Assembly: GCA_944390805.1 (NCBI GenBank)
Contig: CALXQW010000005.1
Coordinates: forward strand, 1 to 38,090
Direction of reading: 5' to 3'
Source: an uncultured Opitutales bacterium
GTDB taxonomy: Bacteria; Verrucomicrobiota; Verrucomicrobiia; Opitutales; Intestinicryptomonadaceae
DNA: 38,090 nt
Made by a program: the position numbers and the translations under genes. Below, in pieces: positions 1-7,037 of this stretch (within the stretch, counting starts at the first letter, position 1; each line of letters opens with the position of its first letter). Below the pieces are notes generated by a model. It was not told the origin of the DNA. It saw nothing but the letters and a program-made list of their open reading frames with translations, and ran no database searches.

Positions 1-2
1 TT

Positions 3-89
3 ACAATCGTGGCACCCGGAGGATACGGGCGGCGAGAGCTATGTCCATAGAGCGACAGAGACATAGGCTTTCTGTACGACGAAAGCCGC
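3..89 (+). other. glnD: 5' continuation of glnD upstream of the first ATG, with an in-frame TAG
   Basis: Read in the frame of the downstream gene, these codons give TIVAPGGYGRRELCP, then a TAG stop at 48-50, then SDRDIGFLYDESR, running straight into the ATG at 90. This is the signature of the nucleotidyltransferase domain of GlnD (GGYGRxELxPxSDxD), including the two metal-binding aspartates. The expected residue at the stop is normally aromatic, and AGA at 57-59 stands where a hydrophobic residue (often I) is usual. So the gene clearly continues upstream of 90 and beyond the window edge. The stop could be a true nonsense mutation or an edge-of-contig sequencing or assembly error; several odd residues within 60 bases favour the latter. 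Confidence 0.8.
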
Positions 90-2528
90 ATGCAAATTTC
101 AAGCGAGCTAAAAACCCTTGTCATAGACGAGATAATGTATCCCCTTTGGGATACCGGCTTAAAGCTGGGACATTCAAGCCGTAATATAAAAGAAGTTCTC
201 GACGAGGCAAAATCAAACGTGCTTACAAGAACTTCTATGCTTGATTTGCGCCATATATGCGGCTCAAGAAGGCTAACGGAGCGCTGCGAGCGGGAGTTTA
301 AAGCGCAGAATGCATCTCTTGCAGCCGAACACATAGACGAGCTTTTCAGGCTCAAGCGCGACAGGCACGCAAAGTACGGATGGAGTCCGTATGTTCAGGA
401 GCCTAACATAAAGAATGGCATAGGAGGCCTGCGAGACTATCAGACAATAGTCTGGATGGCCCAGCTTAAGTATGGGGGAAAGTTCAGGAGGCTCGCGGAG
501 TTGAAGATAGTTTCAGCCGCAGAGTTCCGCGCAATGGAACGCGCGTACGACTTTCTCCTGAGGGTAAGGAACGACATGCACTACACGGCGCGCCGCCCCG
601 CAGACCTGCTCGACATAAACTCGCAAGCGCGCATAGCCAGGCATTTGGGCTTTAAGCAAAGGGATATATTTTTGCGTAGCGAGCGCTTCATGAGAAAAGT
701 TTACTTCTGCTTCCGCGATATAGATAACATCTCAAAGGCGGCGCGCAAGCGCATGAAGATAGTTCTGCCAGACGACGTTCTAAAGTCCATATTGCCGGCG
801 GACATCAATCTGGGTGAAGGAGAAAGAATATCTGTTGACGGGTTCTGGATATACAACGGAACCATAACTCCGCACAATTCGTCTGTTTTCAAGAGGGATC
901 CAGCACGCCTGATAAAGGTGTTTCTATATTGCCAAAAGTACGGGGTTATTCCTAGCGACAAGCTGGAGATACTCATAAAAGATTCAATAGGGCTTATAGA
1001 CGATTCGGTCCGCGCCGACGAGAACGCTAACATGGCTTTTAGGAGCATAATGAAAAAGCCAGGCTTTGTTGCGCCCATACTTGAGAGGATGCATTTTTGG
1101 GGAGTGCTTGGGGCGTTTATAAAGGAATTTGGAGAGCTGACCTGCCTTGTGCAGCACGAGTTCTATCACCGCTACACGGCCGATGTGCACACACTAAATA
1201 CAATAGCCGAGCTCGACAAAGTATTCAGGGCACGCGTTGAAGAGAGTCCATATGGAGACTACCATGCGGCGATAACAAGCACGCAGTCTCCCAGCCTTTT
1301 ATATTTCATAATGCTCCTGCACGATATAGGCAAGTCTGACGGGATAAAGGGTCATGCCCATGCGTCGGCGGAGGTGTCCAAGAAGATACTATCGCGCTTT
1401 GAGCTTCCGCAGAGCATGACGGAGAACGCCCTGTTTGTGATAGAGAACCATCTGATGATGGCGCGTTTTTGGCAGACTCACGATGTTGAGGACGAATCTG
1501 CGGTGGAGTCGTTTGCAAATACGGTAATGGACGAGGAGAAGTTGAAATATCTTTACGTCATGACATTTTGCGACGCCAAAGGCACAGCCGACGATTTCTG
1601 GAACTCCTACAAGCAGAGCTTGCACACCGCCCTCTACCGAGGAGCTCTCAGAAAACTTAGGAACGACGAAACTCAGATCAGGGAGCTTTACGAGAGGCGC
1701 AAGGCCAAAGTTCTTGCGGAGATATTGGATATGGAGGAATTCTCCGGCGCAAAGAAAGAAGTTTTGGAGCATTTCAACAATCTGCCTCGAAACTATTTTC
1801 TGTTTCATGGCAGAGACGATTTGGCATTGCACCTGCGCATGATACACACGCTGCGCATAAAGCGAGCGGAAGACCCGGAAGACAAAAACATAGACGCCAT
1901 TTTTGAATGGCAGGACGATCCGAACCATTCCCTCAGCAAGCTTTGCATAGTATCGGAGGAACGCAAAGGATTGTTTTTTAAGATTTGCGGTGCAATCACC
2001 ATAGCCGGCTTAAACATACTCAGTTCAAAGGTTCTTTCAAGGAGCGACGGAATAACAATAGACACATTCGCGCTGACAGCTTTAGGGGGTGGTCCTGTGG
2101 CAAACGAAAGAATGCGCGCAAGGTTTAAGGAAGCGTTCGACAGTGTCATGCGACAGCCAGAAAAGACGGTTAAGACCATAGAGAAAATTTGGAAGGACAC
2201 CGTAATTCCTTTTAAGACTGTGGCGCGCGCAAAAGTTTCAAAAGCGGCCGGAGCGCCCAACGCAGTGCTCATAGAAGTTGACGCATACGACAGCGCCGGC
2301 TTTCTATTCAAGGTGGCAAAGGCCATATCCGACAACGGCTTCGACATACGTTTTGCCAGAATAAATACGGAGCACAACTGGGCTTCGGATTCTTTCATAG
2401 CAACAGACATTGCAAAAAGCCGCCCGGAAGACAGCTATACGGAGTTTTCAAAACATCTCGCTAAGATGCTATCAACCGACAACGGGAACTCAAGCGCGGC
2501 AGCAAGTCTGGCTGCGGGAAAGAAATAG
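90..2528 (+). CDS. glnD: Bifunctional uridylyltransferase/uridylyl-removing enzyme GlnD (5'-truncated)
   Basis: GlnD uridylylates and de-uridylylates the PII protein in response to glutamine, setting the nitrogen status signal. The open stretch (812 codons from the first ATG) lacks the first part of the nucleotidyltransferase domain, which lies upstream (3-89 and beyond the edge). Visible parts: rest of the nucleotidyltransferase domain (LWDTGLKLGHSSR near residues 20-32); the GlnD linker (WSPYVQEPNIKNGIGGLRDYQ, about 99-119); the HD phosphohydrolase domain (LLHDIGKSDGIKGHAHAS, about 409-426); and two C-terminal ACT domains for glutamine sensing (about 614-664 and 725-774). Family members are usually near 850-930 residues, so roughly 100 residues are missing. 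The ATG at 90 is only the first one after an in-frame TAG and should not be taken as the true start. The next gene begins 9 bp after the stop, so they may be cotranscribed. Confidence 0.93.
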   Translation: MQISSELKTLVIDEIMYPLWDTGLKLGHSSRNIKEVLDEAKSNVLTRTSMLDLRHICGSRRLTERCEREFKAQNASLAAEHIDELFRLKRDRHAKYGWSPYVQEPNIKNGIGGLRDYQTIVWMAQLKYGGKFRRLAELKIVSAAEFRAMERAYDFLLRVRNDMHYTARRPADLLDINSQARIARHLGFKQRDIFLRSERFMRKVYFCFRDIDNISKAARKRMKIVLPDDVLKSILPADINLGEGERISVDGFWIYNGTITPHNSSVFKRDPARLIKVFLYCQKYGVIPSDKLEILIKDSIGLIDDSVRADENANMAFRSIMKKPGFVAPILERMHFWGVLGAFIKEFGELTCLVQHEFYHRYTADVHTLNTIAELDKVFRARVEESPYGDYHAAITSTQSPSLLYFIMLLHDIGKSDGIKGHAHASAEVSKKILSRFELPQSMTENALFVIENHLMMARFWQTHDVEDESAVESFANTVMDEEKLKYLYVMTFCDAKGTADDFWNSYKQSLHTALYRGALRKLRNDETQIRELYERRKAKVLAEILDMEEFSGAKKEVLEHFNNLPRNYFLFHGRDDLALHLRMIHTLRIKRAEDPEDKNIDAIFEWQDDPNHSLSKLCIVSEERKGLFFKICGAITIAGLNILSSKVLSRSDGITIDTFALTALGGGPVANERMRARFKEAFDSVMRQPEKTVKTIEKIWKDTVIPFKTVARAKVSKAAGAPNAVLIEVDAYDSAGFLFKVAKAISDNGFDIRFARINTEHNWASDSFIATDIAKSRPEDSYTEFSKHLAKMLSTDNGNSSAAASLAAGKK

Positions 2529-2537
2529 AATACAATT

Positions 2538-3449
2538 ATGGGTACCTATAAGAGCATAATGCGCTTTGCGTCCATTACTATTATTTGGGCGGCGTTGTTT
2601 TCCGTTGCTACGCAAGGTTCAGAGCAAATCAAGGTTCTTGCAATAGCAGATGCTCAATACGCGCAAAAGCCTGCAAGGATAAACCGTTATTATTCAGATT
2701 CCATAAAAAAGCTTGAGCGCATAGAAAAGCTCCACCGCGGAGAGAATTTTTCATTCTTGGTAAATCTGGGAGACAGCGTAGACGAGAAAAGAGAAAACCT
2801 TGCACCTGTACTTGAGGCTTTAAACAAGTTTTCATGCCCAAAGTACCATGTTATGGGCAACCACGACCTTGCCGACTCGGCGGAAAATGTGGACAAAATT
2901 CAAAAGAGCCTTGGCATAGGCACCCCGCCCTATTCATATTTCGACAGAGATTCGTGGAGATTTGTGTTTTTGGATACAAATGCCCTGTGCCAGATGGATC
3001 CGCGCAAGAGATTTCCTGAACAGGCAGAGGCGCTCAAGAAGAAAGTGGAACTGTCTGGGAAAAAGTACAAACTTTACAACGGCGGAATAGATTCAAAGCA
3101 GCTTGAATGGCTCGACGGCGTATTGTCGGACGCAGACTCAAAGAATCTGAATGTTGCAATGTTTGCCCATTCCCCCATAGATTCAAAGTCGGACACTTTG
3201 CTCAACGCAGATGAGGTTATCTCCATTCTTAATAAACATAGCAGCGCGAAGATATGGATAAACGGACACAGACACAAAGGCGGATATTATAAGCCATTCA
3301 ACACACATCTGCTTACAATAAATGGTCTTGTTGAAGATAGCTTAGATACCCTATCCTACGCAATATTGACATTTTCTAAGAATACCGTTCGTGTTGAAGG
3401 CAAAGGGCGCATGAAGTCTTACGAACTTAAATTGGACGTTAAAAAATAA
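2538..3449 (+). CDS. Secreted metallophosphoesterase, Mn-dependent ADP-ribose/CDP-alcohol diphosphatase-like
   Basis: Calcineurin-like phosphoesterase of 303 residues with an N-terminal signal peptide (about residues 1-27; a second possible ATG at 2559 gives a more compact leader). Metal-binding motifs appear in order: IADAQ (about 35-39), LGDSVD (about 73), GNHDL (about 107), AHSP (about 210) and NGHRHKGGY (about 240). The IADAQ...RINRYYSDSI opening, the SWRFVFLDTN strand, NGGIDSKQLEWLD and GHRHKGGYY match the arrangement of the ADPRibase-Mn family, which hydrolyses ADP-ribose, CDP-choline and related diphosphates. Assignment to that subgroup is by motif order and is less certain than the phosphoesterase fold. 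The signal peptide places it in the periplasm. It lies 9 bp after glnD and is followed by a hairpin terminator. Confidence 0.85.
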   Translation: MGTYKSIMRFASITIIWAALFSVATQGSEQIKVLAIADAQYAQKPARINRYYSDSIKKLERIEKLHRGENFSFLVNLGDSVDEKRENLAPVLEALNKFSCPKYHVMGNHDLADSAENVDKIQKSLGIGTPPYSYFDRDSWRFVFLDTNALCQMDPRKRFPEQAEALKKKVELSGKKYKLYNGGIDSKQLEWLDGVLSDADSKNLNVAMFAHSPIDSKSDTLLNADEVISILNKHSSAKIWINGHRHKGGYYKPFNTHLLTINGLVEDSLDTLSYAILTFSKNTVRVEGKGRMKSYELKLDVKK

Positions 3450-3494
3450 TTTACCGCATCTGACTTTGTAGATTAAGAAATATTCATAGCATGA

Positions 3495-3530
3495 AAAATG
3501 CCGCGCAAAAAAATCATCTAGCGGCATTTT
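3495..3530. terminator. Hairpin terminator between converging genes
   Basis: Perfect 10-bp inverted repeat, AAAATGCCGC at 3495-3504 and GCGGCATTTT at 3521-3530, with a 16-base loop and A/T flanks on both sides. It sits between the plus-strand phosphoesterase and the minus-strand coaC and could terminate both directions. Confidence 0.7.
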
Positions 3531-3648
3531 ATATTATATAAGGCTTTAACAAAAAGAGACTGCAAAAAATATCACGTCCATACATACGCAAATAGATTAA
3601 AATCTATTTTATAAGGCAGTGAAACAGTATAAGGATAAAGAAAGTTAG

Positions 3649-4275
3649 CTACTTTAATATTTCCTGAACGGCTGATACTATCTCTCCAACGCATGCAAGC
3701 CGCCCCTTTTGAATTGAGCCGCAGGCAAGCTCTCCACTATCCGGCCCCACAAATTTTACTCCGCGAGAAGACAGCTTTTTTATATTCTCAGATACAGCCG
3801 CACTCTCATACATAACGCCATTCATTGCGGGAGCTATCAGAACTTTTGCCTTTGTTGCCATATATACAGCGGAAAGCATGTCTGGAGCCAGACCGCACGC
3901 AAAATTTCCTATCATGTTTGCGGTAGCCGGAGCAACAAGCAGTAAGTCTGCCCTTTCGGCAAGAGATATGTGCTCTGGCTTCCACGAGTCTATCTCGCAC
4001 CACATGTCGCAATAAACCTTATTGCGCGAAAGAGTCTGAAATATGCGCTCAGATATAAGACGCCTGGCGTTGGCTGTCATAATTACAGTTACGTCGGCGC
4101 CAAGTTTCCTAAGGGCAGATACGATGTCTGCGGCCTTGTAAACCGCAATGGAACTGCATACGCCCATAACTATGCTCCTGCCCTTTAGCGGAGTCTCCCG
4201 CGGAACAGAGGAATCGTTTTTCATGAAAAATATTTTTGCAAAATGACGTGAAAGCGCAAGAGTATATTTAATCAT
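3649..4275 (-). CDS. coaC: Phosphopantothenoylcysteine decarboxylase (CoaC-type flavoprotein)
   Basis: FMN-dependent decarboxylase of coenzyme A biosynthesis, converting 4'-phosphopantothenoylcysteine to 4'-phosphopantetheine. The Rossmann-like flavoprotein opening (GVCSSIAVYKAADIV, about 38-52), the HISLAERADLLLVAPATANMIGN block (about 105-127; PATAN corresponds to the PASANT flavin motif), the APAMN motif (about 149-153) and the substrate clamp ELACGSIQKGRLA with its conserved Cys (about 182-194) are all present. It is about half the length of bifunctional CoaBC: the synthetase half is absent, so CoaB should be encoded elsewhere. The first ATG at 4275 gives a poorly conserved 17-residue lead; the ATG at 4224 (MKNDSSVP) is a credible alternative, particularly because the divergent rsmE starts only 7 bp away. 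Confidence 0.88.
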   Translation of the reverse strand: MIKYTLALSRHFAKIFFMKNDSSVPRETPLKGRSIVMGVCSSIAVYKAADIVSALRKLGADVTVIMTANARRLISERIFQTLSRNKVYCDMWCEIDSWKPEHISLAERADLLLVAPATANMIGNFACGLAPDMLSAVYMATKAKVLIAPAMNGVMYESAAVSENIKKLSSRGVKFVGPDSGELACGSIQKGRLACVGEIVSAVQEILK

Positions 4276-4282
4276 TTAAGAT

Positions 4283-5038
4283 ATGTCGGGATTTAGAGCA
4301 TATTTCGAACCAAGCAGGCCACCGACCGCCGGAGATATAATAGAACTCTCGGAGGCCGAAAGCCGCCATCTTTGCGGCTCATTGAGAGCCTCCAACGGCG
4401 ACAAAGCCACAATATTTAACCTAAACGGCGCAATAGCTCTTTGCGAGATTTCCTCCGTCTCAAAGACGCGCGCCTTGCTAAAGGTTCTTTGCCCCTGCTC
4501 AAATTCTGCTCCAAAGACAAACATAAGCTTGGCAATATGCCTGCCGGCAAGTTCGGTATTCGATGAAATTCTCCGCCAAGCGGTAGAAATTGGAGCATCG
4601 GAACTGATTCCTCTTCTTTCGGAAAACTCACAGGTCAGGCTGTCTGGAAAAGATGCTGAAAAGAAAATGTCTAAATGGAGGATAAAGCTGATAGAGGCAG
4701 TCAAGCAGTCGGCAAATTTCTCCCCCATGAATATACGCGCCATAAGCCGCATAGATTCCTTTCTTGAATCTTCCGCCGAAACATTTGACGCCAAGTTCTG
4801 CGCCAGCCTTCAACCCAACTCAAAACCCATTCTAAAAAGTGCGCTTGATGTTATAAAAAGCGCACACGATAAGGTGTGCGTACTAATTGGCCCAGAGGGG
4901 GATCTTTCTGAAAGGGAATATGCCCTTGCGGATAAAGCAGGGTTCTATCCAGTAAGCCTCGGGGAAAATGTCATGAAGTGCGATACCGCATGCGCATGCG
5001 CCCTATCCATATTGAAGGCAGCGACCGAAAGTAAGTAG
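4283..5038 (+). CDS. rsmE: 16S rRNA (uracil-1498-N3)-methyltransferase RsmE
   Basis: SPOUT-class methyltransferase of 251 residues that methylates U1498 of 16S rRNA. The N-terminal PUA-like part contains SRHLCGSLRASNGDKATIFN (about 26-45). The C-terminal knot carries the SAM-binding signature IGPEGDLSEREY (about 206-217), followed by GFYPVSLGENVMKCDTACACAL (about 224-245), equivalent to the family's IGPEGGFS and LG..ILR.ETA motifs. The motif is slightly divergent (GDLS for GGFS, MKCDTA for LRTETA). It is head to head with coaC, with 7 bp between the two first ATGs. No clear Shine-Dalgarno sequence precedes the ATG. Confidence 0.92.
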   Translation: MSGFRAYFEPSRPPTAGDIIELSEAESRHLCGSLRASNGDKATIFNLNGAIALCEISSVSKTRALLKVLCPCSNSAPKTNISLAICLPASSVFDEILRQAVEIGASELIPLLSENSQVRLSGKDAEKKMSKWRIKLIEAVKQSANFSPMNIRAISRIDSFLESSAETFDAKFCASLQPNSKPILKSALDVIKSAHDKVCVLIGPEGDLSEREYALADKAGFYPVSLGENVMKCDTACACALSILKAATESK

Positions 5039-5097
5039 TAATAAAGAGTATTCTCGGTAAAAAAATACTTATGCGAAAACGCTTTTTACATAAGGAC

Positions 5098-5127
5098 TTT
5101 GCCCAAAACATAAGAATTTTGGGCAAA
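5098..5127 (+). terminator. Hairpin after rsmE
   Basis: Perfect 11-bp inverted repeat (TTTGCCCAAAA at 5098-5108, TTTTGGGCAAA at 5117-5127) with an 8-base loop, 60 bp after the rsmE stop. No T-run follows, so termination is plausible but not certain; it could be an RNA-stabilising 3' end. Confidence 0.45.
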
Positions 5128-5274
5128 CATATTTAACAGGAAGATATGTTTTTCCATCACGCTATGCGCACTTTATATTATCTATACTACATACGAAGGA
5201 AGAAACATTGAGGTTTTGATATATTTTTAGGGTAAAATCTGGCACTTTTGGAGTAAATATATGTCAATTTATAC

Positions 5275-6753
5275 GTGGAATTTTTAAGAAAAGCGCTCGT
5301 TGTAATTTTTGGAACCTTGAGTTTGTTTTTCGCCGTGGTTGCAGTATTAAAACATGTGGCGAAATCCGACGACAAAGGTTCCGAAATAGGCGCATATGTT
5401 CTCGATTGGAACTCGAATTTCCTAAATACTGCAGAGAAAGCGGGGAGACCAGTATTTCTTCTTATGGCTCCCGATACCCGTATATTGAAAAATCCGGAAG
5501 TTTCAGACATTCTGAAAAAACACTATACGGTTGTACGAATGAATACGAGTGCATATCCGGCAGACTACGAACTTTTAAAGTCTGTGTACCATCTTGGAGG
5601 CGCTCGCGGAGAACCAAAAGCCGCAATTCTGACTCCCAGCCTTATTCCTATAATAATAGCTTCAAAGCTGCCCAATACCGACACTGCCCATATGCCAGCC
5701 CTTCCATCTGCCCTTGTAGGATTTGCAAAGCTCTGTAAAGACGGGGATCATCAATTCCTGGCAACTGCAAAGCGTATAGGAGAAAAACTCTCCGACGGAT
5801 ACTCAATGGCGCCATTTGTTCCTGAGATTTTTTCAGAAAATGACTTTGCCGTATATTCCGTATGGAGCGTAGCGGAGATAATATGGCTAATGCGAAATTC
5901 AAAAAGTGCCGACATTCCCGATGCTGTCTTGTGCGAAAATGCGCGTTTGGCTTTTGCCATATTTGCTAGGAATCCGCGAGCCACAAACCGAGCAATAGCG
6001 TATAAGGCCGCGTATGAGATATTAAGAAGGCTGCAAAAAGACAAGAGCGACAACCCTTTATATTTGAGGGCTCTCGCATCTGCCGCTACCGTGTTGGGAG
6101 ACAAAAATTTGTGTGCTGCGGCTGTTTCCGTTGCGGACGATATACTTAAAAATAAAAATTCCGAAGGCCTATTCTTTGAGAAAAAACGTTTTCCAATTTC
6201 CGAAAATGCGCTTATGGCAAGCGCCCTTTGTCATGTCTATAAAGCATCGGGTCAGATACGTTTTCTGGAGGCGGCAAGACTCTGTGCCGACACTCTTACA
6301 AAGGCTATGGCAGAATCTCCCAAAGCCTTGGCGTTTGAAAGCTCACAAGCATCTTTGGGAGATGTTGCTTATTGCGCAAGGGCCTGCGCCGACATATACA
6401 TATTAACGCGCGATGAACGTTTCAGACGCAACACTATAGCTTTTGTAAACATGGCTTACAATAATTTCTACAATGACGGAATATTTAGAAACAATTCAAA
6501 TTCAAGCCCTCTTTCCCATCTTGCCCGTCCCTTGGCCAACAAGGACTCATTCCTGCCCTCTCCAGATGGAGTGATGGCCCAGATAGAAAGCGACAAACGC
6601 AATTTGAATATTCTAAACGAGCCATTTTCTACATTTAAAATTTCAGACAAGCTCTCGGAATTATCAGCAAGAAACCTCTCCGTATCTCCGTTTGAAAACC
6701 TTTCTAAAGCTTCTCTTCGACTGGCATTCATGCCAAATATACTAATGAAGTAG
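5275..6753 (+). CDS. Membrane-anchored DUF255/YyaL-like protein lacking the thioredoxin cysteines
   Basis: 492 residues. An N-terminal membrane helix (about 8-26) is followed by a thioredoxin-like domain (about 42-140: AEKAGRPVFLLMAP, then ILTPSLIPI in the place of the family's FLTPDGKPF) and a long alpha/alpha-barrel region (about 190-440: SLGDVAYCARACADIYILTRDERF, as in DUF255/spermatogenesis-associated-20 proteins). The family's CHWC active site is replaced by an APDTRILKN stretch, so redox activity is not expected. Start: the frame opens with GTG at 5275 without a nearby ribosome binding site. A GGAG at 5250-5253 is correctly spaced for the ATG at 5261, which is in another frame and stops after 8 codons (MSIYTWNF). 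One extra T in the T5 run at 5281-5285 would fuse the two frames. Function unknown; possible protein-folding or sugar-binding scaffold at the membrane. Confidence 0.7.
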   Translation: MEFLRKALVVIFGTLSLFFAVVAVLKHVAKSDDKGSEIGAYVLDWNSNFLNTAEKAGRPVFLLMAPDTRILKNPEVSDILKKHYTVVRMNTSAYPADYELLKSVYHLGGARGEPKAAILTPSLIPIIIASKLPNTDTAHMPALPSALVGFAKLCKDGDHQFLATAKRIGEKLSDGYSMAPFVPEIFSENDFAVYSVWSVAEIIWLMRNSKSADIPDAVLCENARLAFAIFARNPRATNRAIAYKAAYEILRRLQKDKSDNPLYLRALASAATVLGDKNLCAAAVSVADDILKNKNSEGLFFEKKRFPISENALMASALCHVYKASGQIRFLEAARLCADTLTKAMAESPKALAFESSQASLGDVAYCARACADIYILTRDERFRRNTIAFVNMAYNNFYNDGIFRNNSNSSPLSHLARPLANKDSFLPSPDGVMAQIESDKRNLNILNEPFSTFKISDKLSELSARNLSVSPFENLSKASLRLAFMPNILMK

Positions 6754-6779
6754 TAGCGCAGGAAAATCTCATAAAAACG

Positions 6780-6798
6780 CAGTCTGCCAAGCAGACTG
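6780..6798. repeat. Perfect short hairpin after the DUF255-like gene
   Basis: CAGTCTGC and GCAGACTG (8 bp, perfect) separated by three bases, 27 bp after the stop codon. No T-run follows, so it is only a candidate terminator or RNA-end hairpin. Confidence 0.45.
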
Positions 6799-6954
6799 AT
6801 ATTATAGAAATAATATTAAAACTCAAAAAGTAATCTACGTAATAATAAACTATTTCTCGAAAAAATATACGGGAATTTTTGCAAACATAACCAAAGACCT
6901 TTAAATATTGCACAAATAAAAAAATTTTTCTGCAGAAGGTAAAAAATATTTAAA

Positions 6955-6988
6955 TAAAAAAGGGCGCTCGGAAACTTCCGAACGCCCT
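6955..6988 (-). terminator. Rho-independent terminator of nifJ
   Basis: On the minus strand a 13-bp stem (one G-U pair) with a 2-base loop, about 50 bp after the nifJ stop, is followed by a T-rich tract (the A-run at 6956-6961 on the plus strand). Arms are at 6961-6973 and 6976-6988. Confidence 0.85.
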
Positions 6989-7037
6989 TCATTTTTTCAG
7001 TCAAAGCCCTAAAGAAGCATCTGGATAAAAATCCATA

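Noticed and set aside
1389..2410. Minus-strand open frames of 179 and 201 codons across glnD
   Set aside because: They lie opposite a clearly conserved gene, show no family motifs and arise from codon bias on the opposite strand.
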